Source: Adhaeribacter arboris (GTDB lineage Bacteria > Bacteroidota > Bacteroidia > Cytophagales > Hymenobacteraceae). From it: DNA of 64,000 nucleotides. The position numbers were made by a program, and so were the translations under genes. Location: NCBI RefSeq assembly GCF_003023845.1, contig NZ_PYFT01000001.1:1488001-1552000 (forward strand), written 5' to 3'. Shown in pieces: positions 36,671-46,262 of this stretch; the first letter of the stretch is position 1, and every line of letters begins with the position of its first letter. The notes below the pieces were generated by a model. The model was given only the letters and a program-made list of their open reading frames with translations, searched no databases and was not told the origin of the DNA.

Positions 36671-37696
36671 GTGAACAAAAAAGTTTCTTTAAAGGACATA
36701 GCTCAACAAGCTGGGGTTTCTACAGCTTTAGTGTCTTATGTTTTAAGTGGGAAAGAAAAGGAAAGCCGGGTTGGACAAGAAATCGCTTCTAAAATTAAAG
36801 AAATTGCGCACAAATTAAATTACCAGCCCAACCACCTGGCTAAAAGTTTAAGGAGTGGAAAAACGCATACTATCGGTTTAATTATAGCGGATATTTCGAA
36901 TCCGTTCTTTGCTAATATTGCCCGGATTGTAGAAGACGAAGCCAAAAAATTTGGGTATACCGTTATTATTGGCAGCTCCGACGAAAACTCGGAGAAATCC
37001 TGGGATTTGTTAAATGTTCTGCGCCATCGCCAGGTAGATGGTTTTATAATTGTATCCTCCGAAAATTCTCAAAATCAAATATATTTCTTAAAAGAACAAC
37101 ACCTACCTTTTGTTTTGCTGGACCGGTATTTTCCGGAGATTCAATCCGATTTTGTATCGATCAATAATTTTAAAGCAGCGTACGATGCCGGTTTACATTT
37201 AATTAAAAACGGCTACCGCCGGATTGGTTTTATTGGTTACAAATCTGAGCTTTTCCACATGCAGGAAAGAATCCGGGGATACCAGCAGGCTTTAAAGGAA
37301 AATAACCTGATCGCCAAAAAAAACTGGTTGAAAAGAGTTAGTATTCAGCAAATCGAGAAAGAGGTAAGAACTTCCATTGACGAGTTGATGGCTGCTGACA
37401 ATGCCGTTGAAGCGATAATCTTTGCTACGTACAGCTTAGCGGTAAATGGTTTAAAGTACCTAAACGAATTAAAGTTAAAGGTGCCAGCCGATGTGGCCAT
37501 TGTTAGTTTTGGCCAAGCGGAGGTATTTGATTTATATTATTGCCCCATTACCTATTTACACCAGCCCATTAGCGATTTAGGCAAAACCGCAGTAGAGTTA
37601 TTAGTCAAAAAATTAAAGAATCCGGAAGAAGGAATGCGGCAGGTACTAATGGAAGCAAAATTAATAAGCCGGGAGTCTTCTGAAGCTAAAAGTTAA
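36671..37696 (+). CDS. LacI-family transcriptional regulator
   Basis: 341 residues from a GTG at 36671 (VNKKVSLKDIAQQAGVS). The open frame extends to 36614, but that part overlaps the promoter. The helix-turn-helix (about 6-26, 'LKDIAQQAGVSTALVSYVLSG') and hinge helix 'HLAKSLRSGKTHTIGLIIADISNPFF' are typical, followed by a periplasmic-binding-protein-like effector domain. It presumably represses the divergent dgoK-MFS genes and the downstream dehydratase, since three matching operators flank it. The effector is likely a sugar acid or its 2-keto-3-deoxy derivative. Confidence 0.9.
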   Translation: MNKKVSLKDIAQQAGVSTALVSYVLSGKEKESRVGQEIASKIKEIAHKLNYQPNHLAKSLRSGKTHTIGLIIADISNPFFANIARIVEDEAKKFGYTVIIGSSDENSEKSWDLLNVLRHRQVDGFIIVSSENSQNQIYFLKEQHLPFVLLDRYFPEIQSDFVSINNFKAAYDAGLHLIKNGYRRIGFIGYKSELFHMQERIRGYQQALKENNLIAKKNWLKRVSIQQIEKEVRTSIDELMAADNAVEAIIFATYSLAVNGLKYLNELKLKVPADVAIVSFGQAEVFDLYYCPITYLHQPISDLGKTAVELLVKKLKNPEEGMRQVLMEAKLISRESSEAKS

Positions 37697-37709
37697 GTTT
37701 TATTTGATT

Positions 37710-37727
37710 TTTGCTTAATCGATTAAC
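37710..37727 (+). promoter_or_regulatory. LacI-type operator upstream of the dehydratase gene
   Basis: TTTG (37710-37713) is followed by C and the perfect 12-bp palindrome TTAATCGATTAA (37715-37726). The geometry equals that at the lacI promoter. The -7 position (TATTCACT from 37730) is a poor match. Confidence 0.6.
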
Positions 37728-37764
37728 AATATTCACTAATCTATTTAAATTATTTATCAGTATT

Positions 37765-39006
37765 ATGCAAAGAAGACACTTCTTAAAGTCAGCTATGCTC
37801 GGTTCTGCGGCCATGTTGGTAGGTTTTCCTCTGATGAAAGCAGAAGCAGCATCGAAAATGAAAATAACGAAGATCCGGTATTACAGCGCTCCCGGCTATA
37901 ACAAACCTTTGTTTAACCAGGCGCGAGGCATCGTGGAAATTGAAACCAGTGGTGGCATTATCGGCATTGGCGAAGGCGGTTCTAAAGATATGATTGAGCA
38001 ATGCGCGCAAATGATGATCGGGGAAGATCCTTTTCGGATTGAACATATCTGGCAAACCTTGTACCGGGGCATGTTTTACCCACCCGGCCGGGAAAAGCTG
38101 CATGCTTTAGGTGCCTTGGAAATGGCGCTGTGGGATATTAAAGGTAAAGCCTTAAATGTACCAGTTTATGAGTTGCTCGGCGGCGCTACCCGCGATTACG
38201 TAGAATGTTATGCTACTGGTTTTCGGGCCTCCAAAGCCAAAGACGAAGACCAACGCGCCCGGGATTGTATTGAAGCCGGTTTACGCGCTTACCGAATTGG
38301 CCCCACCGGCGGCAATGGCGATACTCCTTTTGATTTTTACGAAAACGCGAAGAAAACCATTGCGTTTTGCCAAAGAATAGATGCCGCGGTGGGCGGTTCC
38401 GGCAAGTGGGCCATTGACTTACACACCCGTTTTGACACCCCCGAAGCTATAAAAATATGTACCGCGCTAGAACAATTAGAGCCTTTTTTTGTGGAGGATC
38501 CCATTCGTTCCGAAAATCCGGAGGTATTTAAAACGCTTCGCCCCATGCTCAAAGTACCTTTAACCGTAGGCGAACAATTTGGCGACCGTTGGGATATAAA
38601 CGCTTTAATCGAACAGCATTTAATTGATTATTCCCGCGTTACCTTGCCCAATACCGGAGGTATTACTGAGTTTAAGAAAATTGTAGCCCTTGCCGAAACC
38701 CATTATGTGGGCATGATCCCGCATTTTACCGGGCCATTGTCTACGGCAGCTTTAGTGCATGTTTTAGGTTCGAGCAGCCCCATTCGCGCCATGGTAGAAC
38801 TGGCGGGCGGGGAACCGGAAAAAATACCTTACTTCAACGAAGATTACGTAAATTTTAAAAATGGCAAGCTCTACCTCAATCCCAGTCCGGGTTTGGGAGT
38901 AAAGTTCAACCCTAAAAAAGCCGATTTTGTAATGGAGATTACCACTAATACCAAATTTCCGCATCCCATTCTGCATAGCCCGGATGGTGCCGTGCATAAC
39001 TGGTAA
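37765..39006 (+). CDS. Enolase-superfamily sugar-acid dehydratase with Tat signal
   Basis: 413 residues from ATG 37765; the longer TTG frame at 37711 overlaps the operator region. The N-terminus 'MQRRHFLKSAMLGSAAMLVG' is a twin-arginine signal, cleaved near AEAA. The mandelate racemase/muconate lactonizing fold follows: 'ALEMALWDIKGKALNVPVYELLGG', 'AIDLHTRF' (metal Asp), 'FVEDPI' (metal Glu), 'VGEQFGDR' (metal Glu) and 'IPHFTGPLSTAA' (catalytic His). Closest in character to galactonate dehydratases, which dehydrate D-galactonate to KDGal, the substrate of DgoK encoded nearby. Exact substrate unproven. Confidence 0.82.
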   Translation: MQRRHFLKSAMLGSAAMLVGFPLMKAEAASKMKITKIRYYSAPGYNKPLFNQARGIVEIETSGGIIGIGEGGSKDMIEQCAQMMIGEDPFRIEHIWQTLYRGMFYPPGREKLHALGALEMALWDIKGKALNVPVYELLGGATRDYVECYATGFRASKAKDEDQRARDCIEAGLRAYRIGPTGGNGDTPFDFYENAKKTIAFCQRIDAAVGGSGKWAIDLHTRFDTPEAIKICTALEQLEPFFVEDPIRSENPEVFKTLRPMLKVPLTVGEQFGDRWDINALIEQHLIDYSRVTLPNTGGITEFKKIVALAETHYVGMIPHFTGPLSTAALVHVLGSSSPIRAMVELAGGEPEKIPYFNEDYVNFKNGKLYLNPSPGLGVKFNPKKADFVMEITTNTKFPHPILHSPDGAVHNW

Positions 39007-39331
39007 TCCATTAAAGTACATAACCGAAAGCTTCTTTCGGCCAATTAGCTATTCTAAGCAGGAAAGCCGAACATAAATAGACTTTAATAAGGAGTTAGAG
39101 CCATTCCTAAAACTTAGAGAAGATTTTATTCGTCGCCTGAATTACCCCATAGCGAGTTGGTCGTGAACCAGGCCCATGTAACCAAAGCCCTTAACCGGCA
39201 AAGACCGAATAATCTGGATAACCGGGTATAGTGGAATAAAAAAATTATAATGAATCTATTTCCCGGAGCCAATGAAAAAGGCTCCTTTGCTTTTCTTTAT
39301 TAAATATTTTAAATAACAAACACCCCTACAA
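39007..39331. other. Intergenic region with two hairpins
   Basis: 325 bases. A 7-bp hairpin CCGAAAG-CTT-CTTTCGG (39024-39040) follows the stop codon, and GGAGCC/GGCTCC (39265-39285) precedes a T-rich stretch. Short out-of-frame segments at about 39090-39230 look vaguely like a decayed AraC-type helix-turn-helix, but this is not certain. Confidence 0.35.
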
Positions 39332-40693
39332 ATGGAAGAATTAGACAAAGACGTACTGGAAAGCCGCAGAGAACATTTAAAAAAAATAGGCTTAGGCGCA
39401 ACTGCCGGGATATTAGGTTTATTTGGCACGCCGGAATCGCGGGCTGACCAACGGGTTACTCCGGCTTATGCCAAAGGCATGAAGCCCGTTAAGATTAAAA
39501 GTGTAAAAGCCATTGGTACAGCTCCCCAAGGTTCTAACTTAATCGTAGTAAAAGTAGACACCACCGAACCGGGTTTGTATGGTTATGGCTGTGCCACTTT
39601 TACCCAACGGGCCGAAGTAGTAGTAACTGCCATTAATAACTACCTGAATGATTTATGTACCGGCAAAGACGTCGACAATATTGAAGATGCCTGGCAATCG
39701 ACTTACGTTAGTTCTTACTGGCGCAACGGACCGGTGCTCAATAATGCTTTGAGCGGATTAGATCAGGCCCTGTGGGATATTAAAGGCAAAAGAGCCGGTA
39801 TGCCGGTGTATCAACTACTAGGGGGCAAAGTGCGCTTCGCGGTTCCTTGCTACACCCACGCTAACGGCAAAACGCCCGAAGAAACCGCCGACGACGCGAA
39901 ACGGATTATGGACAGCGGCTTTAAATACGTACGGGTGCAGCAAGGTGGCTACGGCGCTACGGCTATCTCCTCTAAACCCGATTTTAAAGATGCCGGCTTT
40001 GGTGGGGCGGATGATCAATACATGAACCAAACCGCCTACCTGAAATCGGTACCGAAACTTTTTGAAACGGCCCGAAAAGTGTGCGGCGAAGAAGTAGAAA
40101 TACTCCACGATATTCACGAACGGCTGGACCCGATGGATTCCATTAACCTGATTAAAGCTCTGGAAGACTATCGGCCCTTCTTTATTGAAGATCCTTTTTC
40201 GCCCGAAAATCCGAAATGGTTTAAAATGCTCCGGGAGAACACCACCGTACCGATTGCTATGGGTGAGTTGTTCAATAACCAGAACGAATGGAAAGAAGCC
40301 ATGATCAACCAATGGTTCGATTACATCCGGATTCACGTGTCACAAATTGGTGGTATTACGCCGGCCATGAAAGTAGCTCGTTTAGGCGAATGGTTTAACG
40401 TAAAAACCGCCTGGCACGGTCCGGGTGATGTATCGCCGGTTGGACATTCGGCTCAATGCCACATGGATTTGGCCATTTGGAATTTTGGTATTCAGGAAGC
40501 CGTGAGCTTTAATGACAAGACTTTAGAAGTATTTCAGGGTTGCCCTACCATGAACAAAGGCTACATGTCGGTGAATGAAGTACCTGGTTTAGGAGTAGAA
40601 GTGAATGAGAAAGCAGCGGCAAAATACCCTATTTCCAACAAAGCGGGTAACTGGCAAGTACGTAAATTCGATGGCACTATCATCCGGCCTTAA
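39332..40693 (+). CDS. Enolase-superfamily dehydratase, ManD/RspA-like, with Tat signal
   Basis: 453 residues. A twin-arginine-type leader 'SRREHLKKIGLGATAGILGLFG' (about 11-32) precedes the enolase-superfamily barrel. Hallmarks are 'ALWDIKGKRAGMPVYQLLGGK', 'EILHDIHERLDPMD' (metal Asp/His), 'FFIEDPFSPEN' (metal Glu), 'PIAMGELFNN' (metal Glu) and 'AWHGPGDVSPVGHSA', a signature of the mannonate dehydratase (ManD/RspA) subgroup. Such enzymes dehydrate D-mannonate or D-gluconate to 2-keto-3-deoxygluconate, with varied activity. Export by Tat would be unusual for this chemistry. Confidence 0.82.
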   Translation: MEELDKDVLESRREHLKKIGLGATAGILGLFGTPESRADQRVTPAYAKGMKPVKIKSVKAIGTAPQGSNLIVVKVDTTEPGLYGYGCATFTQRAEVVVTAINNYLNDLCTGKDVDNIEDAWQSTYVSSYWRNGPVLNNALSGLDQALWDIKGKRAGMPVYQLLGGKVRFAVPCYTHANGKTPEETADDAKRIMDSGFKYVRVQQGGYGATAISSKPDFKDAGFGGADDQYMNQTAYLKSVPKLFETARKVCGEEVEILHDIHERLDPMDSINLIKALEDYRPFFIEDPFSPENPKWFKMLRENTTVPIAMGELFNNQNEWKEAMINQWFDYIRIHVSQIGGITPAMKVARLGEWFNVKTAWHGPGDVSPVGHSAQCHMDLAIWNFGIQEAVSFNDKTLEVFQGCPTMNKGYMSVNEVPGLGVEVNEKAAAKYPISNKAGNWQVRKFDGTIIRP

Positions 40694-40945
40694 TATAGAG
40701 GTCGTCGGTATTCCTTACGGCAATTTTATAAGTATACTCTTTCCCGAACTGCAAAAACATACGCAATCATGTTAGAACTACAGCACCTGCAACCCTGGTT
40801 TTACTTGTTATTCGCTTGACTTTGCCGCTTATTTGATTCTATCATTTTAATAATTCCTCCTAAATAAAGAAGTAAATTTGACGAAAATTCTTTGCAAACT
40901 AAACGCCCAGGGAGGTACTCCCGCTTAGCCTTATTACCTGCTTAG

Positions 40946-41119
40946 GAATTTGCCGCTGAAAGAACCCGCTGGTTTGATTTAGTTCGCCTGGTAATGGTAG
41001 AAGCCGCGAATGATAACAAAAACCCTAATGATATGGCACCAATTAGAGGAAGCACCAAAGAAGATTACACTTCCCCGCTACCGTTCTCCGAAACTATATT
41101 GAACTCGAATTTACCGTAA
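40946..41119 (+). pseudogene. SusD/RagB C-terminal relic
   Basis: In one frame, after an in-frame TAG at 40943-40945, the sequence reads 'EFAAERTRWFDLVRLVM' and ends 'PLPFSETILNSNLP' before a stop at 41117-41119. The ERxRWFDLVR segment is the hallmark near the C-terminus of SusD-like lipoproteins, and the 'PLP.SE...N.NL' end matches their usual 'PIPQSEI..NPNL' segment. Everything upstream is gone. The remaining 40694-40945 holds nothing recognisable. The GH140-like gene downstream may once have been part of this polysaccharide locus. Confidence 0.6.
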
Positions 41120-41267
41120 AATACCAGTCTCTCATTAGGTAAAATCCATTATGTTCATTGGGAAAGCTCTAAAGTTTAAGTAATTTCTACTTTTAAAACA
41201 GGATTTCTGAGAAAGCCACTCCCTCTTTCAGACACTTCTGTTTTATAACTAATCTAAATTCGTCATT

Positions 41268-42725
41268 ATGAGAATAAAGTCTTTTTACCTTGTTATTTTA
41301 GGTTGTTTTATCTGCTCCGCTATCCAGGCCCAAATGCAGGTAAGCGCTAACAATCGGTACTTAACCAATCGAAAAAACCAACCCTTTTTCTGGTTAGGCG
41401 ATACGGATTGGGAGTTATTTCACCGACTTACCCGCGAAGAAGTTGAACAGCTTTTAGAGACCCGCCGACAACAAGGTTTTAATGTCATACAGGCGGTTGC
41501 CTTAGCGGAATTTAACGGCATCCGGGAGCCTAACCGATACGGCGATGTGCCGCTCGTAAACGATGATCCCACTAAATTAGCTATAACTCCCGGGGCCAAC
41601 CCTGCAAACGCGGAGCAATACGATTACTGGGACCACGTCGATTTTGTGATTAAATCCGCCGCTAAAAAAGGCTTGTACATTGGTTTATTACCCACCTGGG
41701 GCGATAAAGTAACTCCGAAGTGGGGCGAAGGTCCCGTGGTATTTAATCCGGAAAACGCCGAAGTATATGGTTCTACGCTGGCTAAAAGATACAAAAATCA
41801 ATGGAATGTAATCTGGATTTTAGGCGGCGACCGGCCGGCAAAATATAAATCGGACCGGGAAGGTCAAATGAAAGAATACGATCAAGTACCTATTTGGCGG
41901 GCGATGGCTCAGGGTATCCAAAGCGTTTGGGGCAAAGAAGCTTTCATCAGTTATCATCCGTCCGGCGGTTCTAATTCTACGTCGCAGCAAATTCACAACG
42001 AGGATTGGCTGGATATGAACGCTTTTCAATCCGGCCATGGCGCCCGGGAAGCACCCGCCTGGGATTACGTAACCCGCGATTTAGCCCTTACTCCCCCGAA
42101 GCCTACTCTGGATATGGAACCTTGTTACGAAGACCATCCGGTAAATCCCTGGGATGGTAAATGGACCCGGGTCCGGGGTTATTTCACGGCCTACGACGTA
42201 AGAGCCCGCATTTACCGGGGAGTTTTTGCCGGGGCCTGCGGCGTTACGTATGGGCATCATAGTATCTGGCAGTTTGTAAATCCTAAACTGTATAAAACCA
42301 TTAACCTGGGCGATACTTTAATCACCTGGCAACAAGCTGCTTTGGCTCCCGGCGCCAGCCAAATGCAATATTTGAAAAACCTGATGTTATCGCGCCCTTA
42401 TTTCTCCCGGATTGCCGACCAAAGCTTGATTTTATCGAATAGAGGAAGCACTTATTTGGATGTAGTTTCTGCTACCCGCGATGAAATAGGCGCTTACGCC
42501 ATGGTTTATCTGCCCCAAAACAAACCGGTTACCATTGACTTATCTAAAATTTCCGGACAGGCCAAAGCCATTTGGTGGTACGATCCGCGGACTGGAAAAG
42601 CAACCCCTGGAAAAACAGTTAAGGCAAATGACAAACAAACTTTTACGCCGCCCGCCGAAGGGAAAGATTGGGTCTTGGTAATTGATGATGCTTCTCGGCA
42701 ATTTAAAGCTCCGGGCAAAATATAG
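41268..42725 (+). CDS. Apiosidase-like glycoside hydrolase (DUF4038, GH140-like)
   Basis: 485 residues with a signal peptide (ending AIQAQ, about residue 21). The domain starts '[36 protein letters not shown]', diagnostic for DUF4038/GH140, and runs through '[10 protein letters not shown]', '[10 protein letters not shown]', 'DMEPCYED' (acidic pair) and '[13 protein letters not shown]'. A C-terminal beta domain ('[12 protein letters not shown]') follows. GH140 members remove apiose from pectin RG-II side chains. Secreted. A SusD relic lies directly upstream. Confidence 0.85.
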   Translation: MRIKSFYLVILGCFICSAIQAQMQVSANNRYLTNRKNQPFFWLGDTDWELFHRLTREEVEQLLETRRQQGFNVIQAVALAEFNGIREPNRYGDVPLVNDDPTKLAITPGANPANAEQYDYWDHVDFVIKSAAKKGLYIGLLPTWGDKVTPKWGEGPVVFNPENAEVYGSTLAKRYKNQWNVIWILGGDRPAKYKSDREGQMKEYDQVPIWRAMAQGIQSVWGKEAFISYHPSGGSNSTSQQIHNEDWLDMNAFQSGHGAREAPAWDYVTRDLALTPPKPTLDMEPCYEDHPVNPWDGKWTRVRGYFTAYDVRARIYRGVFAGACGVTYGHHSIWQFVNPKLYKTINLGDTLITWQQAALAPGASQMQYLKNLMLSRPYFSRIADQSLILSNRGSTYLDVVSATRDEIGAYAMVYLPQNKPVTIDLSKISGQAKAIWWYDPRTGKATPGKTVKANDKQTFTPPAEGKDWVLVIDDASRQFKAPGKI

Positions 42726-42979
42726 ATAGTTATACAAACAAGATAAATCTTCTCTAACAACAGTTTGTAATTCTGGTGCCGGAATAAAGAGTTCAAATTC
42801 AAATAGAATCAGGTATTAAAAAGAAATGTTAGTAATACAAGTTAATTCTAATCCAAATCGGAGAAGAAAACTTGTTAGAATGCAACTTTATGTATTTTTA
42901 CAAGAACCTAACGCTAAATACAGTAAATTCATTCATAATTTTAGTATTGTTAATATTGCTTAAAACTTAAAATAACTTC

Positions 42980-43972
42980 ATGAAGAGATTAATCTTTATT
43001 TTTTGGTTATTTATAGGATTAACCAGCTTTGTACTCGTAGCGGATTTTCCAGCAGCCGAAATCAAAAATGAATCTATTAAAGCCAAGCTCTACTTACCCG
43101 ATGCTCAACGAGGCTATTATCAGGGAACCCGGTTCGACTGGTCCGGCGTGATACCCAGTTTGGAATTTCAAGGTCACCAATACTTTGGGCAATGGTTTGA
43201 GAAATACGACCCCAAAGTACATGAGTCTGTTATGGGGCCGACGGAAGAATTTATGGTAGTGGGTTATGATGAAGCGAAGCCCGGCGACACTTTTCTTAAA
43301 ATTGGGGTAGGTTCCCTGCGCAAACTCGACGCTGCTCAATATTTCTTCGCGAAATACTACGACATTGTGGATCCGGGAAAACGGACCGTTAAAACAAAAT
43401 CGGACCGGGTTGAATTTACGCACGAACTAAAGGATGCGGCCGGTTACTCTTATATCTACCGCAAAGTAGTGCGGCTCGTAAAGGGTAAACCTCAACTAGT
43501 ACTGGAACACAGCCTTAGAAATACCGGCCAAAAAGCCATTGCCACCAGCGTGTACAATCACAACTTTTTTACCATTGATAACGAGCCTACCGGCCCCGGC
43601 ATCGAAGTTAAGTTTCCGTTTAACGTGCAGCCAGCTGGTAGCACCCGCGGCTTTGGCGACATGGTGCTGGCCGATGATAGTAAAATAACTTATACGCGAC
43701 AATTAAACAAAGGCGAACAAGTATTCAGCAGCAGTTTAGAAGGTTTTGGTACCAGTGCCAGAGATTATGATTTCCGGATTGAAAATCGCAAAACCGGGGC
43801 CGGTGTTCGCATTACCAGCGACCAGGCTATCCAAAAAATAGTTTACTGGGCCTGCTCCACTACCTCGTGTCCCGAACCTTACATTGCCATTAACGTTGCT
43901 CCCGGACAAGAAGTTAAATGGCAGATTAATTATGACTTTTATACTTTCCCCAAAACGGCCGCCACGCGTTAA
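42980..43972 (+). CDS. Secreted galactose-mutarotase-like protein
   Basis: 330 residues with a signal peptide (about 1-20). The mature part is a large beta sandwich: 'SIKAKLYLPDAQRGYYQGTRFDWSGVIPSLEF', 'HSLRNTGQKAIATSVYNHNFF' and 'APGQEVKWQINYDFY', resembling aldose 1-epimerase-like folds. No catalytic His/Glu pair can be assigned confidently. Function unknown; the setting suggests sugar processing. 254 bases separate it from the GH140-like gene. Confidence 0.6.
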   Translation: MKRLIFIFWLFIGLTSFVLVADFPAAEIKNESIKAKLYLPDAQRGYYQGTRFDWSGVIPSLEFQGHQYFGQWFEKYDPKVHESVMGPTEEFMVVGYDEAKPGDTFLKIGVGSLRKLDAAQYFFAKYYDIVDPGKRTVKTKSDRVEFTHELKDAAGYSYIYRKVVRLVKGKPQLVLEHSLRNTGQKAIATSVYNHNFFTIDNEPTGPGIEVKFPFNVQPAGSTRGFGDMVLADDSKITYTRQLNKGEQVFSSSLEGFGTSARDYDFRIENRKTGAGVRITSDQAIQKIVYWACSTTSCPEPYIAINVAPGQEVKWQINYDFYTFPKTAATR

Positions 43973-44205
43973 TGAATTATTAATCCAGAGCAGCAGGCTT
44001 ATGGCTTTCGGGAAGCGGCGCTCCCGCTCTCTAAACGGGAAAAAAGTGTTTGCTTTTAGCAAACAAAATAAAGCTTGAACTGCCAATGGAGCAATAAAAT
44101 CAGCCGGGTACCGGTATTCGCCCCTCACTTAGATGGCTATCGCTAACTTTCCGTAATGGAAATTGGCCTGGCCGGCTGACACTGATCGGAGAAAACAACC
44201 CCAAT

Positions 44206-44243
44206 AAAAGAGCCGGACAATTATACTTTGTCCGGCTCTTTTT
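44206..44243. terminator. Strong bidirectional terminator
   Basis: A perfect 15-bp stem (44206-44220 with 44228-44242), AAAAGAGCCGGACAA type with a 7-nt loop and A/T tails on both sides, between convergent genes. The rest of the 314-base gap 43973-44286 shows no gene. Confidence 0.85.
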
Positions 44244-44286
44244 ATACGAAGCACTACAACGGAAGCTGCAGATTTAGAAATAAGAA

Positions 44287-44718
44287 CTAAGTTAACTTTG
44301 TGGCTTGCCGGGCAATTAGTTTCCATTTTCCCTGTTGTTTTTGCCAGATAAGCAACACTGCCAGCTTAGTACTGCCGGGGGTGCCGCCGTTATTGGTTTG
44401 AGCGGTAAAATTATGGCGAACAATAGCTGTATTTCCTACCAATTTTATAGTTTGGTCCGTTACATCCATGGTCACAAAGTCATTTTCGCCGCTAACCAAT
44501 ACTTTAATAAAAGTAGCTTTGTCTTCTAATAATCCGTTAGAATGGCCATAGCTTAAATCGGCGGAGGTAACCTGGTCTAATATATTTTTATCCCCGGCCA
44601 GCATTCCTTTTCTTAAGTTAGCAACTGCTTCCGCCACGGCTTTTTCGTCCTTGGATTGGGCTTGGGTGCCTACAGATAACACTAAAAATGTTAAAATTAC
44701 ATAAAGGCTTTTTTTCAT
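44287..44718 (-). CDS. Secreted NTF2-like (DUF4440) protein
   Basis: 143 residues with a signal peptide (ending GTQAQ). The mature part 'EKAVAEAVANLRKGMLAGDKNILDQVTSADLSYGHSNGLLEDKATFIKVL' and 'LLIWQKQQGKWKLIARQATKL' match the DUF4440/SnoaL-like cone fold. Members are diverse and often of unknown function. Single gene. Confidence 0.85.
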   Translation of the reverse strand: MKKSLYVILTFLVLSVGTQAQSKDEKAVAEAVANLRKGMLAGDKNILDQVTSADLSYGHSNGLLEDKATFIKVLVSGENDFVTMDVTDQTIKLVGNTAIVRHNFTAQTNNGGTPGSTKLAVLLIWQKQQGKWKLIARQATKLT

Positions 44719-44920
44719 GCTGTGTTTCCGGTAATAAGATATAAGTAGTTGCTCGTTGTTCGCTTAATTAATCTATGAGGATCAGCAAGTTATCTCACCT
44801 GGTAGTCTACACTAACTTCGTCGAAGTACTTAATACTTTGAGAATTATAAATACAATACATAAAGCCTTCTGAGGAAAACATCCGGCAGTTGCTTTAGTT
44901 TAAAAAAGCTCCCCGTTTCA

Positions 44921-46080
44921 TTAAGATTTTCTGGCGTTTTTGCTCACTGCTTCCATTAAACCGCGCATGTAACCAATAGCAAACAAATTACCTAAAGTCA
45001 TATAGCCCGGTCGGGTATTTTCTTCGCCGGCCATGGTGGGCACGTGGTCGGGGCGGATAGCGCCTTTAAAGCCAATTTCGTAGTAGGCTTTCATGGCTTC
45101 GTACATATCAATCTGGCCTTCGTCGTGGAAAGTTTCGGTAAATTTGGTACTCGGCAAAACGCCGCTTAAATCCTGCACGTTGCGGAAATGCACAAAATGG
45201 ATTTTACCGGCTTTGCCCCATCTTCTAATTAAGGAAGGAATATCTTTGCCCATTAAGGCAAAATTACCCTGGCATAAAGTAACGCCATTAAAATCACTCG
45301 GCATAATTTTTAACATTCGGTCGAAGCTTTCTACGGTATTCATAATCCGGGAGATTCCTTGAATGCTGTGTACCTGCGGGTCATCCGGATGCAAGGCTAA
45401 CTTCATTTCTATTTTTTCGGCTTCCGGTACTACCGCTTTCAAGAAGTATTCCAGGTTCTTCCACATGGTTTCTTTGGTTACTTCGCCGTACTTGGTTAAA
45501 GGTTTGTTTTTAATATCGTCGTAATCAAAAGCCGTAACCAAAGCGCCTCCCCGGGCTGGCCGGTCCATTTGGGTACGGGCCCAGCTAATTACCGGCATCC
45601 AGTTATAACAAATAACATTTACCCCTGCTTTTTTTAAGTTTTTCATGAAGGTGATGAAGTTGGAAATTTCTTCGTCGCGGCCTTCTAAACCTAATTTTGT
45701 TTTTTCTCCCAAGGAAGGCGGACCTTCCACTACGGTATAATTTAAACCTACTTTTTTCCAGGCTTCTTTAACCCCGGCAATAGCCTGATATTCCCAGGGT
45801 TTTACATCGGTTAACCCGGTCAGTCGGGTATCAATACCCGCCACTGCACCCAGGGCATCCATCTGTTTAGCCAATTCGATTAATTGTTTATTAGCTTCAA
45901 TACCGGCAAAGTAGGCCGTACTCATTTCCATGCCCGCATCTTTGGCCATAGAGTTTAAAACCGCATTGTTTTTTTAGTAGCAGCTAAAGCCGGAGAAGTA
46001 GCAGAATTTATTCCACCCAATGATATGGCTGCGGCCAGGGAAGCACTTTTCTTGATAAAGTCCCGACGATTATCTTTCAT
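44921..46080 (-). pseudogene. UxuA-like mannonate dehydratase with Tat signal, frameshifted
   Basis: The gene starts at ATG 46080 ('MKDNRRDFIKKSASLAAAIS', a twin-arginine leader) and breaks at a run of seven A residues (45969-45975 on the plus strand, as T7). One extra A would join it to the frame that runs to 44921, giving about 386 residues. The body has 'GRDEEISNFITFMKNLKKAGVNVICYNWMPVISWART' and 'GAIRPDHVPTMAGE', diagnostic for UxuA, which dehydrates D-mannonate to KDG. It is paralogous to the next upstream gene. Either a sequencing undercall or a real frameshift; see findings. Confidence 0.8.
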
Positions 46081-46262
46081 GAATACTTTTAATTAAAATG
46101 ATGACAGAAATAAGTACAAGGTGTTCGTAAAAATAAAAATAGGTCGTTTTAGTAGGTAAGCATATAGGTAGAACAAGGTTTTCTTTTAATGAGTTTATCT
46201 TTATTTAATCCCGCATTTTACGAAAAAACAGATAATTTACCAACCTTCTTTTATTTTAAAGC

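Noticed and set aside
39090-39230. Possible relic of an AraC-type helix-turn-helix regulator
   Set aside because: Only short, shifted segments (RLNYPIA, NQAHVTKALNRQ) hint at it. The similarity is too weak without a search.
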